From Anaerolineaceae bacterium UBA1363 (lineage in GTDB: Bacteria; Chloroflexota; Anaerolineae; Anaerolineales; Anaerolineaceae), in contig DBRR01000021.1 in the NCBI GenBank assembly GCA_002306055.1, forward strand, positions 1-64,000: a DNA stretch of 64,000 nucleotides. Direction: 5' to 3'. Positions 31,904 to 40,920 of this stretch are shown piece after piece. A model generated the notes under the pieces. It did no database searches, was not told where the DNA came from, and saw only the letters and a program-made list of their open reading frames with translations. The position numbers were made by a program, and so were the translations under genes. Position 1 is the stretch's first letter. Every line of letters begins with the position of its first letter.

Positions 31904-33549
31904 TGAAAGACCTCCTGAAAAATCTGCTTGGAAAATTCCCCTTCGCGGTGGAAGCTTATTGGTTCTTAGAGGGTTCCAAAAAACCCTGGAACGCCCATTA
32001 CCAGCTCGCCGGACTGCAGGAAATCCTGCCGCAAGCTGTGGCGGATGTTAAGCAGTTCGGGTTAAATGCTGACCCCCCAAAAAAGGTCTGTGTCTTCGCC
32101 ACGCTGCACTACTGGATCGAACAGGCTGGCCTGGTAGCGCTTGCCCTCACTGGGCAGGGGCACCAGGTGGAACTTGCCTATCTGCCCTACGCCGAGTGGG
32201 ATCGACCCATCTCCAATTTTGATCTGCGCATGCAGCACCTCTACAGTCAACAGGTGCTTTTACCCGCTGGCGATGTGATGCGCATTGTGCCATTGTTGAA
32301 TTTCGATTTGAGTGATGTCAAATTCTCGGATTATCCCCCTGAGTTGAAGGAAATCGTACGGCAGGTTTCGGACTACGACACGCAGTACACCCTGCAGGTC
32401 GAGGAAACTGACACAAAGAGCAAGCTCTACAAGCTGCGCCTAAAGCGCAACACCCTGGCAGCCATGGCGCTGTATGACTGGCTGGCGGTATCCCAACCGG
32501 ACGTCCTGGTCCTGCCCAATGGCACGATCCTTGAAATGGGCGTGGCATATCAGATAGCCCGCCTTCTCGGCATCCGCACTGTAACTTTTGAATTCGCAGA
32601 CCAGCGCGAACGCATCTGGCTGGCGCAGGATGACGAAATCATGAGCCACCATACAGATGAGCTCTGGCAGGGCTTGGGCGGGCAGCCGCTCCCAGATGCC
32701 GCGCGCAAAGCAGTTGGAGACCTCACCTTTGCGCGTAAAAATGCAAAGCTATGGGGGGACTTTGCCCGCCAATGGCAGCAAACCCCCGCCCGCGGCGGTT
32801 CTGAGGTGCGCCAGGCGTTGGGGCTGGACGAGCGCCCCGTGGCGCTGCTGGCAACTAATGTACTGGGCGACAGCCTCACGCTCGGGCGCCAGCGCATCTC
32901 GGGCACCATGGCGGAGATGATCCTTGGCACCATCCGCTGGTTCCTGGATCACCCGGAAGCCCAGTTGGTAATCCGCGTACATCCTGGTGAACTCAACACC
33001 CATGGTACCTCGATGGTGGACGTAATTGAAAAGAACTTCCCCAAATTGCCTGAACACATTCACTTGGTGCGCCCCGGGGATAAGACCAACACCTACGACT
33101 TGGTGGAGACGACCGACTTTGGCATCGTCTACACCACCACCGTCGGCTTGGAAATGGCGATGACCGGGCTGCCAGTGGTGGTTACCGGTAAGACCCACTA
33201 CGCCGAAAAGGGCTTCACGCTTGATCCAGCCAACTGGCAGGATTACGAAAACATACTCTCGAAGCTGGTGGCTGACCCCACCGCCATGCGCCTGAGCCAA
33301 AAACAGGTGGAACAAGCCTGGCTTTACGCTTACCTGTTCTTCTTTGAGTTCTCACTGCCCTTCCCATGGCATTTGCTGTGGCTGCACGAGGACTTTCAAG
33401 CCCGCCCGATGCGCTTCGTGCTTTCGCCCGAGGGTCAGCAGCGTTACGCTCAGACTTTTGGCTATTTGCTGGGCGAGCCGCTGGACTGGGCAGCCCGCGG
33501 ACTGGCAAGACTGCCTGCACTTTCAAAACAAGAGGAAACTCTCGAATGA
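31900..33549 (+). CDS. Capsule-type GT-B glycosyltransferase-like protein
   Basis: A 549-residue soluble protein. The N-terminal half has CVFATLHYWIEQAGLVALAL and a long alpha/beta segment. The C-terminal half has VIRVHPGELNTHG, HLVRPGDKTNTYDLVETTD and GIVYTTTVGLEMAMTGLPVV. The H-P-x-E, then Y-D-L, then T-x-G-L-E-x-x-x-G-x-P order is that of capsule polysaccharide (Kdo-transferase/CDP-glycerol type) GT-B enzymes. It is a distant paralogue of the product of 46831-48453. Substrate unknown. Start overlaps the wzt-like gene by four bases. Confidence 0.7.
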   Translation: MMKDLLKNLLGKFPFAVEAYWFLEGSKKPWNAHYQLAGLQEILPQAVADVKQFGLNADPPKKVCVFATLHYWIEQAGLVALALTGQGHQVELAYLPYAEWDRPISNFDLRMQHLYSQQVLLPAGDVMRIVPLLNFDLSDVKFSDYPPELKEIVRQVSDYDTQYTLQVEETDTKSKLYKLRLKRNTLAAMALYDWLAVSQPDVLVLPNGTILEMGVAYQIARLLGIRTVTFEFADQRERIWLAQDDEIMSHHTDELWQGLGGQPLPDAARKAVGDLTFARKNAKLWGDFARQWQQTPARGGSEVRQALGLDERPVALLATNVLGDSLTLGRQRISGTMAEMILGTIRWFLDHPEAQLVIRVHPGELNTHGTSMVDVIEKNFPKLPEHIHLVRPGDKTNTYDLVETTDFGIVYTTTVGLEMAMTGLPVVVTGKTHYAEKGFTLDPANWQDYENILSKLVADPTAMRLSQKQVEQAWLYAYLFFFEFSLPFPWHLLWLHEDFQARPMRFVLSPEGQQRYAQTFGYLLGEPLDWAARGLARLPALSKQEETLE

Positions 33550-34406
33550 GTCAGGATTCCGTCAAAAAAGAAATCGGTCAGTTCTACGACCAGATCGGCT
33601 GGCAGCTGGAAGGCGACGGTATCTACCAAAACGCTCGCTACGAGGATCTGCGTCCGGTTTCATCCGAGTACATTCACCGCTGCCACATGCGCGTCAAACG
33701 CCATCTCGCGCCAACTGGAGACTTCCTCCTGGATGCCGGCTCTGGTCCGGTGCAATATGATGATTACCTGACCTATTCGGAAAACTATCGTTACCGGGTC
33801 TGTATGGATCTTTCGGTCGTTGCCCTGCAGGAAGCCCGCAAACGCCTTGGCGATAAAGGTATCTACATCAACGCCGATATTGCCAACCTCCCTTTCAAGA
33901 ATGATACCTTTGACGGCATCGTCTCATTGCACACCATCCACCACGTGCCGATCGAGGAAAAAGTCGGTGTTTACAAAGGTCTTCAGCGTGTGCTAAAGCC
34001 CGGCCGCAGCATGGTGACCGTGGACGGCTGGGCGGAAGTGCCACTGGGTAAGGTGATGGGCTTCTTTATGCGCCTTGCCAACCGCCTGCGCCGCTGGACG
34101 GGCAAAGAGGCCCCCAAGATGCCCCCGGATGCGCAGTCAAACGAGCAAAACGGGGAGGCCGCAAAGCTGCCAGCAGGCACTTTCGTGCTCAAAACCAGCG
34201 CAAAATGGTTCCACAGCGTCATGAAAGACCAACTGCCCTACGAGATTCGCGTTTGGCGCAGTGTGTCGGTAAAATTCTTACGATCAGTGATACAACCCGA
34301 ATGGGGTGGGCGTCTCTGGTTAAAGATACTGTATCGAGTTGAGGAATGGTTTCCACATTACTTCGGCGAGAAAGGTCAGTATCCGCTGATTATTATTAAA
34401 AAGTAA
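33546..34406 (+). CDS. Class I SAM-dependent methyltransferase
   Basis: A 286-residue enzyme with motif I FLLDAGSGPVQYDDY (about residues 60-74), acidic loop RVCMDLSVVALQEAR, and DIANLPFKNDTFDGIVSLHT as motifs II and III. LQRVLKPGRSMVTVDGW is the post-motif region of Methyltransf_11. The C-terminal 100 residues (helical, basic) are specific to the protein. It overlaps the preceding gene by four bases. In this setting it probably methylates a sugar or the growing glycan; a terminal methyl cap recognised by the Wzt-type domain is one attractive role. Confidence 0.82.
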   Translation: MSQDSVKKEIGQFYDQIGWQLEGDGIYQNARYEDLRPVSSEYIHRCHMRVKRHLAPTGDFLLDAGSGPVQYDDYLTYSENYRYRVCMDLSVVALQEARKRLGDKGIYINADIANLPFKNDTFDGIVSLHTIHHVPIEEKVGVYKGLQRVLKPGRSMVTVDGWAEVPLGKVMGFFMRLANRLRRWTGKEAPKMPPDAQSNEQNGEAAKLPAGTFVLKTSAKWFHSVMKDQLPYEIRVWRSVSVKFLRSVIQPEWGGRLWLKILYRVEEWFPHYFGEKGQYPLIIIKK

Positions 34407-34433
34407 AACGCGCGTGGCGCCAAGGAGATTTTT

Positions 34434-35447
34434 ATGGATTGGCAGAAAAAAGTTGTTTTGGTTACCGGCGGCACCGGTTCTTTTGGAAAGAAATTTATCC
34501 GCCTGATGCTGGATGAGTATCACCCGTCAAAGATCATCGTTTTCAGCCGGGATGAGTTGAAACAGCACGAAATGCGCACCACCAGCGGCTTCGATCATCC
34601 CACGATCCGCTATTTCATTGGCGACGTGCGCGACCGCGAGCGCCTCTCGCGCGCCTTTTATGGCGTGGATATCGTGGTGCATACCGCCGCGCTCAAGCAG
34701 GTGCCTGCCTGTGAGTACAACCCGATGGAAGCTATCAAGACCAATATCCTTGGTTCCAGCAATGTGATCGAAGCAGCAATCGAGAATGGTGTCAGCAAGG
34801 TGATGGCGCTTTCCACTGATAAAGCCGTCAACCCAGTCAACCTTTATGGAGCTACCAAGCTGGCAGCCGAGAAGTTAATGGTCCAGAGCAACGCTTATGC
34901 CGGCGGACGTAACACGCGCATTTCCTGCACCCGCTATGGCAACGTGGTTGGCTCGCGCGGTTCGGTCGTCCCCCTGTTTCTCAAACAGCGTCCCACCGGC
35001 GTCCTGACGATCACCGATGACCGCATGACCCGTTTCTGGATCTCCCTGGAGCAGGGCGCGCGCTTTGTGATCCGCTGTATCGAGCAGATGCAGGGCGGCG
35101 AACTCTTTGTGCCGAAGATTCCCAGCATGAAAATGATAGATCTCGCCAAGGCGATGGCTCCCGAAGCGGAAATTCGCATCATTGGCATTCGCCCGGGTGA
35201 GAAATTGCACGAATCGCTGATCTCCGAAGATGAAGCCCGCACCACCGTGGAATTGGATGACATGTTTGTGATTCAGCCGGCTGGCGAACCGCTCTGGTTT
35301 GGTCACGCCTGGGCTCAGAAAGGCCGCGCCCTTCCCGAAGGCTTCACCTATACCAGCGCTAATAACACCGAGTGGCTGGATGTGGATGGCATTAACGCCA
35401 TCATCAAACCGATCGAAGCAGAACTGGCAGCGGAAGTGAAGAAATAA
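34434..35447 (+). CDS. UDP-GlcNAc 4,6-dehydratase (PseB/FnlA/CapE type)
   Basis: A 337-residue SDR. VLVTGGTGSFGKKFIRLML, DELKQHEMR, DVRDRERLSRAFYGVDIVVH, the pattern TAALKQVPACEYNPMEAIKT, and STDKAVNPVNLYGATKLAAE together identify the inverting dehydratase group. Members use NADP to make UDP-4-keto-6-deoxy-AltNAc or related sugars. Such enzymes feed pseudaminic acid (PseB) or UDP-L-FucNAc (FnlA/WbjB/CapE). The next gene is an RmlD-like reductase, the FnlB/WbjC position, which favours an L-6-deoxy-HexNAc. Start ATG has AAGGAG at good spacing. Confidence 0.88.
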   Translation: MDWQKKVVLVTGGTGSFGKKFIRLMLDEYHPSKIIVFSRDELKQHEMRTTSGFDHPTIRYFIGDVRDRERLSRAFYGVDIVVHTAALKQVPACEYNPMEAIKTNILGSSNVIEAAIENGVSKVMALSTDKAVNPVNLYGATKLAAEKLMVQSNAYAGGRNTRISCTRYGNVVGSRGSVVPLFLKQRPTGVLTITDDRMTRFWISLEQGARFVIRCIEQMQGGELFVPKIPSMKMIDLAKAMAPEAEIRIIGIRPGEKLHESLISEDEARTTVELDDMFVIQPAGEPLWFGHAWAQKGRALPEGFTYTSANNTEWLDVDGINAIIKPIEAELAAEVKK

Positions 35448-36367
35448 TGACCCGTCTTCTTGTCACCGGCGCCAGCGGTATGCTGGGCGCAAACCTTGCC
35501 CTCCTTGCCCAAGATATGGGCTATGAGGTTTTGGGCTGGACGAACTCCCGTCCCCTGGTTGACGCGCCTTTTGCGACCCGCACGGTGGATTTTAACAATC
35601 AGCAGAGCCTGGCGCGGGCTTTCGAAGCCGCACAGCCAGACGCGCTGATCAACTGCGCCGCACAGGCAAACGTTGACGCAGCCGAAAAACAGCCTGAGGC
35701 AGCTTATCGCATCAACGCTGAAGCCGCCGGGGAACTGGCAAAGCTGGCGCGGGAAGCCGGCGTGCCCATGATCCATATTTCAACGGATGCCGTGTTTGAT
35801 GGAACGCAGGGCAATTACAAAGAAACCGACATCCCCAACCCCCTCAATACTTATGCCAAAAGCAAGCTGGCAGGCGAGCATGCCGTGGCACAAGCCAACC
35901 CCGAGGCTGCCATTGCCCGCGTGGTCTTCTACGGCTGGTCTCTGACGGGCACACGCAGCCTGGCTGAGTTTTTCTACAACAACCTCACAGCCCGCAAACC
36001 TGTGAATGGCTTCACCGATATGTTTTTCTCGCCGCTATATGTAGGGCACCTGGCAAAAGCGCTTTTGGAAATGCTTCAAAAACGCCTGAGCGGCATTTAT
36101 CATGTTTATTCACCTGAAAGCCTGAGCAAGTATGATTTTGGCGTGCGCCTGGCGCACGAATTTGGATTGGACGCAAACCTGATCCGTCCGATTTCCGCCC
36201 GCGACTCCGACCTGCTCACCCGCCGTTCGCTTTACCTGAGCATGAACACCGATAAACTGCAGGCTGCCCTTGGCAAACCGCTCCCAAACCAAAATGAAGG
36301 TTTACGCGCCTTGCACGCTCACCTTGATTCCGGTCTGCGCCAGAAATTGCTTTCATTCACCCACTAA
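35447..36367 (+). CDS. RmlD-like nucleotide-sugar reductase
   Basis: A 306-residue SDR. LLVTGASGMLGANLALLAQD, INCAAQANVDAAEKQPEAAY, HISTDAVFDGTQG and NTYAKSKLAGEHAV match dTDP-4-dehydrorhamnose reductase-like enzymes. Coupled by one base to the PseB/FnlA-type dehydratase, it is more likely to reduce that enzyme's 4-keto product than dTDP-4-ketorhamnose; no rmlA/B/C is in the window. A C-terminal cupin domain, present in some WbjC/CapF proteins, is absent. Confidence 0.82.
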   Translation: MTRLLVTGASGMLGANLALLAQDMGYEVLGWTNSRPLVDAPFATRTVDFNNQQSLARAFEAAQPDALINCAAQANVDAAEKQPEAAYRINAEAAGELAKLAREAGVPMIHISTDAVFDGTQGNYKETDIPNPLNTYAKSKLAGEHAVAQANPEAAIARVVFYGWSLTGTRSLAEFFYNNLTARKPVNGFTDMFFSPLYVGHLAKALLEMLQKRLSGIYHVYSPESLSKYDFGVRLAHEFGLDANLIRPISARDSDLLTRRSLYLSMNTDKLQAALGKPLPNQNEGLRALHAHLDSGLRQKLLSFTH

Positions 36368-36378
36368 GGAGAGGACAC

Positions 36379-37443
36379 ATGGAACTTCAAATTGGTAACA
36401 TCCTGATTGGAGACAATCACCCCACCTGGTTCATTGCCGATATTGCTGCCAATCACGACGGCAGCCTTGAGCGCGCTCTGCATCTCATTCATCTCGCTGC
36501 CGAAGCCGGCGCGGATGCCGCCAAATTCCAGAACTTTCGCGGACCTGAAATCGTTTCGGATTATGGTTTTAGCCACATGAACGCGCAGGTCTCGCACCAG
36601 GCAAAATGGAAAAAATCCGTCACCCAAGTGTATGACGAAGCCTCCGTACCGTTTGAATGGACGCCGATCCTCAAAGAAGAATGCGACAAAGTGGGCATCA
36701 CCTATTTTTCATCCCCCTATGACTTTGACGCCATCGACATGCTCGACCCCTTTGTGCCCGCCTACAAGATAGGTTCCGGCGACATCACCTGGATCGAAGC
36801 TTGTTTGCGCATGGCACGCAAAGGTAAACCCGTGCTGCTCGCCACGGGAGCCTCCACCATTGGCGACGTGCAGCGGGCGGTCGATGCCATCCTACCGGTG
36901 AACCCGCAGTTGGTTCTGATGCAGTGCAACACCAACTACACCGCCGCTGATGGAAACTTTGACAATATCCACCTAAATGTGCTCAAGACCTACCGCCTGA
37001 TGTGGCCGGATCTCATCCTGGGACTCAGCGACCATACTCACGGGCATGCCACCGTTCTCGGAGCTGTGGCTCTGGGCGCTCGCGTGGTGGAGAAACATTT
37101 TACCGATGACAACCACCGCGAAGGTCCCGACCATGCCTTTGCCATGAACCCTGAGAGTTGGGCTGAGATGGTTACCGCCACCCGCCAGCTGGAACGCGCA
37201 ATGGGCTCCGCTAACAAGACCATCGCAGAAAATGAGCATGATACAGTTGTGGTGCAGCGCCGCTGCCTGCGTGCCGCGCAGGACATCAAGGCTGGGCAGA
37301 CGCTGACCCGCGAGATGATCGACGTTTTACGCCCTGCTACGCCAGGCGCCATTATGCCTTATGATATCGAACAGGTTGTTGGACTCACCGCCCGCCAGGA
37401 TATTACCGCCGGGCAGGAACTGCGTTGGACACAACTTGGATAG
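36379..37443 (+). CDS. NeuB-type nonulosonic acid synthase with SAF domain
   Basis: A 354-residue enzyme condensing phosphoenolpyruvate with a C6 sugar to a nine-carbon acid. The barrel has WFIADIAANHDGSLERAL, AGADAAKFQNF, FSSPYDFDAIDMLDPF, YKIGSGDITWIEACLRMA and LGLSDHTHGHATVLGAVALG, with EKHFTDDNHREGPDHAFAM at the active site. The last 60 residues (RRCLRAAQDIKAGQTLTREM) form the SAF/antifreeze-like lid. Of the two NeuB-type proteins in the window this is the full-length one. Start follows AAGGAGAGG. Confidence 0.9.
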   Translation: MELQIGNILIGDNHPTWFIADIAANHDGSLERALHLIHLAAEAGADAAKFQNFRGPEIVSDYGFSHMNAQVSHQAKWKKSVTQVYDEASVPFEWTPILKEECDKVGITYFSSPYDFDAIDMLDPFVPAYKIGSGDITWIEACLRMARKGKPVLLATGASTIGDVQRAVDAILPVNPQLVLMQCNTNYTAADGNFDNIHLNVLKTYRLMWPDLILGLSDHTHGHATVLGAVALGARVVEKHFTDDNHREGPDHAFAMNPESWAEMVTATRQLERAMGSANKTIAENEHDTVVVQRRCLRAAQDIKAGQTLTREMIDVLRPATPGAIMPYDIEQVVGLTARQDITAGQELRWTQLG

Positions 37444-37449
37444 GAACTG

Positions 37450-38565
37450 ATGCGTATTTTGTACTTCACGCGTGCCGATTCAGTGCACGATCAACGGTTT
37501 TTGACAGCCCTGGCGGAAAGCGGGCACGAGGGGTTGGTGCTGCGCCTGCACCCCGGTGAGTACCCCACACCCAGCGGAATACAAGTTGTGGAGTGGAGTG
37601 GTTTGGAAGGTTCGCTGACTGAAAATGAGATCCCACGCCTCACCCAGGAACTCAGTGAACTTCTCAAGGCAATTCAACCGAACCTGGTGCATGCCGGACC
37701 GCTGCAGGACCTGGCATTCCTGGTCGCAAGAACCGGTTTCTCACCGCTGTTGAGCATGAGTTGGGGGTTCGACCTGATGCACGACGTGCTGGTCAGCCCG
37801 GATGCCGCCGAGAAAGCTCGCTTCGCCCTTGGGCATTCCGCGCGTCTGATCACAGATGCCCAATGCTCTGCCGCGCAGGCAGTGCGCATGGGCTTTGACA
37901 TAGAAAAAATTTGCATATTCCCTTGGGGGGTTGACCTGGCTCACTTCACGCCAGCTTCAGCCCGCGTCCGCGGGACGGTCTGGCGCGAACGGCGCGGCTG
38001 GGGCGATAAACGCGTGCTGCTTTGCCAGCGCAGTTGGGAACCCAACTACGGCGTGGATGTTTTGCTCAGAGCTTTCGTTGAAGCTGCCCAAAAAGATGAC
38101 AGCCTGCGCCTGATCTTGCTCGGAGATGGCAGCCAGCGCGATCAGATTCTTTCAATCCTGGAAGAAGGAAAAGTGAACGACAAAGTCTTTTTGGGCGGAC
38201 GCGTGCCCAACCAGGAGCTGATCACGTTTTTTGGAGCGGCAGACGTCTTCGTCACGCCCAGCCACGTGGATGGCTCTTCGGTTTCCCTGATGGAAGCCAT
38301 GGCTTGCGGACTGCCTACCATCGCATCGGATATCCCTGCCAACGCTGAGTGGATCGCCGAAGGGCAGACTGGCTGGTTATTCCCTGATGGAGACAATCAC
38401 GCACTGGCAGAGTTGCTGCTGCAAATCCCATCGTTTGATTTACCCACGGTTGGCACACGTGCCCGTAAGGTTGCCGAAAAACGCGCCGACTGGCGGCGAA
38501 ATAAACAATTGCTGTTCCTGTGCTGGGAACAAGCCATGACCTCTTCAAAAGGAGGGTCTCTATGA
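37450..38565 (+). CDS. Family 4 glycosyltransferase
   Basis: A 371-residue GT-B enzyme. An N-terminal acceptor domain (MRILYFTRADSVHDQRFLTA) is followed by a donor domain: FPWGVDLAHFTPAS, LLCQRSWEPNYGVDVLLRAF, LILLGDGSQRDQI, VFLGGRVPNQELITFFGAAD and VTPSHVDGSSVSLMEAMACG. The last is the E-x7-E-like nucleotide-sugar motif of the family. Retaining mechanism expected; donor and acceptor unknown. Six bases after neuB-1, same operon. Confidence 0.87.
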   Translation: MRILYFTRADSVHDQRFLTALAESGHEGLVLRLHPGEYPTPSGIQVVEWSGLEGSLTENEIPRLTQELSELLKAIQPNLVHAGPLQDLAFLVARTGFSPLLSMSWGFDLMHDVLVSPDAAEKARFALGHSARLITDAQCSAAQAVRMGFDIEKICIFPWGVDLAHFTPASARVRGTVWRERRGWGDKRVLLCQRSWEPNYGVDVLLRAFVEAAQKDDSLRLILLGDGSQRDQILSILEEGKVNDKVFLGGRVPNQELITFFGAADVFVTPSHVDGSSVSLMEAMACGLPTIASDIPANAEWIAEGQTGWLFPDGDNHALAELLLQIPSFDLPTVGTRARKVAEKRADWRRNKQLLFLCWEQAMTSSKGGSL

Positions 38566-39203
38566 AAACCAGAATCCCGCTAATACTCTTGGTCGTGATG
38601 ATTCTGACCGTGGCGTGCAGCCTGCCTTCCTTTGGCAAAAAAGAAACGTCCATCCCCCCAACGCCAACCCCCGACACCGGCATGCAGCTTTACTACGGCA
38701 ACGGAATGCAGATCATGCTGCCAACTTCTTACGTGGCGGAGGATATCGACAGTGCCCTGCCGACAATCATTGCCACGATCAAAGATTTTGTGGGTGGCGA
38801 GTCTGGCCCACTTTCAGGCCTGGTTGACAGCATCGAAGGCAATATCGGTTGGTATGGGTATGACGGCGGTACCGCTGCGGTCTATCCCACCCGTCTGATC
38901 ATCCTGCGCAACAAGGCTTTTTCGAAATTGCCAATCAGCATGATCACCCTTGGGCTCGAGCAAGTGCTCGGCAATGATTCTGCGTTGGTTGACAGCGATT
39001 CGATCAAGCTTGGTGGTCGCGACATTACGCGGTTGAGTTATTCCAAAGACTCTACCGCCTGGGTAGCCTACCTGTTCAAGGAAGCCGATTACCTCTGGGT
39101 GGCACTGTACCTGACCACGCCAGCTAACATGGCAGCTGAGATGGATGACTTTGAATTCAGCGTGGGCTCCATCCAGATCGACGCCGTCCAACCGACGCCC
39201 TAA
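38562..39203 (+). CDS. Small lipoprotein encoded within the glycan operon
   Basis: A 213-residue protein with signal MKTRIPLILLVVMILTVAC, giving a lipid-modified Cys 19. A Pro/Thr spacer and then an alpha/beta domain with GMQIMLPTSYVAEDID, YPTRLIILRNKAFSKL and FELVGSIQ-like strands follow. The family is not known to me; similar folds occur in proteins described only as hypothetical lipoproteins. ATG 38562 is preferred because AAAGGAGGG precedes it; an upstream in-frame ATG at 38520 would bury the signal. Four-base overlap with the glycosyltransferase shows it is expressed with the glycan genes, suggesting a role at the outer membrane face. Confidence 0.75.
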   Translation: MKTRIPLILLVVMILTVACSLPSFGKKETSIPPTPTPDTGMQLYYGNGMQIMLPTSYVAEDIDSALPTIIATIKDFVGGESGPLSGLVDSIEGNIGWYGYDGGTAAVYPTRLIILRNKAFSKLPISMITLGLEQVLGNDSALVDSDSIKLGGRDITRLSYSKDSTAWVAYLFKEADYLWVALYLTTPANMAAEMDDFEFSVGSIQIDAVQPTP

Positions 39204-39212
39204 CGGAGCAAT

Positions 39213-40028
39213 GTGAGCGAACCTAAAACTGTTGCAATCATCCAGGCGCGCATGAGCTCCTCGCGCCTGCCAGGTAAAGTGCTGCGCCTGGTGGGGAGCC
39301 AGCCAATGCTGGCTCGCGTGGCGGCACGCGCCAGCCGCGCCAGCCTGGTGGACGAGGTTATGGTGGCGACCACCACTGACCCCAGCGATGAGCCGATTGC
39401 CAGTTACTGTGAAACAGCAGGCATCACCTGCTTCAGGGGCGACCTCTATGATGTGTTGGACCGTTATTACCAGGCTGCCAGGGTTTCTGGCGCAAGCGTA
39501 GTGGTGAGGCTGACCGCAGATTGCCCGATGATCGACCCGGGAGAGATCGATCGGACGATCACGCAATTCCACCTGACCTGCGCTGACTTCACCGCAAACC
39601 GCCTGCCTCCGCCTTTCAGACGGACTACCGCCATCGGCATGGATACTGAGGTGGTTTCGTTCGCAGCGCTTGAACGCGCCTGGCAGGAAGCTGCTGAGCC
39701 TTTTGAACGCGAACATGTTATGCCTTACCTTTACGACATGCCCGGGCGTTTCAAGATCAGCGTCGCTGATTGGGAAGAAGACCTGAGCCACTTGCGATTC
39801 ACCGTCGATACTCCTGCAGATCTCGACGTTGCCAACCAGGTTTATGCCGAATTCGATGACCGTGATGATTTCACCCTGCAGGACCTGCTGGCTGCTAACG
39901 CGCTCCATCCTGAATGGCAAGCACAGTTGGCTGGAGTGAAACATAAGGACCTTTTTGAGGTTGATCACCGTGCAAAAAAACTGGACCAGGGGCAAACAAC
40001 AGAAAGAAATGAGCCTCATGACAGTTAA
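39213..40028 (+). CDS. SpsF-like cytidylyltransferase family protein
   Basis: A 271-residue nucleotidyltransferase-fold protein. VAIIQARMSSSRLPGKVLRL at the N-terminus, the GDLYDVLDRYYQAA segment and VRLTADCPMIDPGEID are the SpsF/acylneuraminate-cytidylyltransferase signature. Such enzymes activate nonulosonic or related acids with CTP. The start is GTG at 39213, with CGGAGC upstream. It is one of three cytidylyltransferase-like genes in the cluster. Exact substrate uncertain. Confidence 0.82.
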   Translation: MSEPKTVAIIQARMSSSRLPGKVLRLVGSQPMLARVAARASRASLVDEVMVATTTDPSDEPIASYCETAGITCFRGDLYDVLDRYYQAARVSGASVVVRLTADCPMIDPGEIDRTITQFHLTCADFTANRLPPPFRRTTAIGMDTEVVSFAALERAWQEAAEPFEREHVMPYLYDMPGRFKISVADWEEDLSHLRFTVDTPADLDVANQVYAEFDDRDDFTLQDLLAANALHPEWQAQLAGVKHKDLFEVDHRAKKLDQGQTTERNEPHDS

Positions 40029-40920
40029 CCTGCTCACATCCGAAATCTGCTGCCCGCTTTGCGGCAAATCAAAAGCTAAAGTTCTTTCTGAAATGGACTC
40101 GTTCGGCTTTAAAGTCAGATACTATCTCTGCCAGACGTGCGGATTCGTCTTCCAAAATTTCAGAGAAAGCGCTGCTGCGGACCCCGCTTTTTACGAAGAG
40201 ACCTATCGCCAGCTATACCAGGCGACCGAAGAACCCACAGCCAAAGATTTGCGTCAGCAGCGTCTTCGCGCGGAGTACCAGCTCGATTTATTGCAGAAGC
40301 ATGGTGTCTGCCGGTTGTGGCGCGCACTGGATATCGGCGCGTCGTCTGGCACGCTAATGCAAACCATCCACGAAGCCTATGGAGCCGAAATGATCGGCGT
40401 GGAACCGGGTAATGCTTACCGCAAGCTGGCGGAGGAGAAGGGCTTCAAACTTTATCCCTCCCTCGAACAACTTCGAGGCAGTGAAACAGGAAAGTTTGAC
40501 CTGGTAACGATGATGCACGTGCTCGAACACCTCGAAGACCCACTGGGCACACTGAATGAGATCAGGACCCACTTGTTGGAGGACCGCGGCTTTTTGCTGG
40601 TGGAAGTGCCCAACTTTTATGCACACGACTCCTACGAACTGGCACATTTGAGCTGCTTTACTGAACACACCCTGTCCGAAATGCTCAAGCAGGCTGGGTA
40701 CAAGATCATGCACATGCGCAAACACGGCTACCCGCGGTCGGAGACGCTTGACCTTTACCTGACGGTTCTTGCCCGTCCGGAGAACGAACCAGAGGAGAAT
40801 GTAGCGATTATCCCCGAAAGGTTCGTTGCCCTCAAACGCAGTCTGAGCACGCTCAAACGGCATTTGCTGACCAGAATCATGCCAGGCAAAACCTGGCTGC
40901 CCCTGGAGGAAAAAGCTTAA
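40009..40920 (+). CDS. Zinc-ribbon-containing SAM methyltransferase
   Basis: A 303-residue protein. An N-terminal Cys4 ribbon (CCPLCGKSKAKV, then YYLCQTCGFVFQNF) leads into a Methyltransf_23 domain with ALDIGASSGTLMQTIHEAYG (motif I), GVEPGNAYRKLAEEKGF, FDLVTMMHVLEHLEDPLGTL and LVEVPNFYAHDSYELAHLSC. The order resembles sugar C- or O-methyltransferases such as those acting on TDP-sugars. ATG 40009 or 40018 may be the start; both overlap the previous gene. Likely glycan decoration. Confidence 0.8.
   Translation: MSLMTVNLLTSEICCPLCGKSKAKVLSEMDSFGFKVRYYLCQTCGFVFQNFRESAAADPAFYEETYRQLYQATEEPTAKDLRQQRLRAEYQLDLLQKHGVCRLWRALDIGASSGTLMQTIHEAYGAEMIGVEPGNAYRKLAEEKGFKLYPSLEQLRGSETGKFDLVTMMHVLEHLEDPLGTLNEIRTHLLEDRGFLLVEVPNFYAHDSYELAHLSCFTEHTLSEMLKQAGYKIMHMRKHGYPRSETLDLYLTVLARPENEPEENVAIIPERFVALKRSLSTLKRHLLTRIMPGKTWLPLEEKA

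Noticed and set aside
38814..40067. 417-codon minus-strand frame across 38.8-40.1 kb
   Set aside because: It covers the antisense of the lipoprotein and SpsF-like genes; no start site or family signature.
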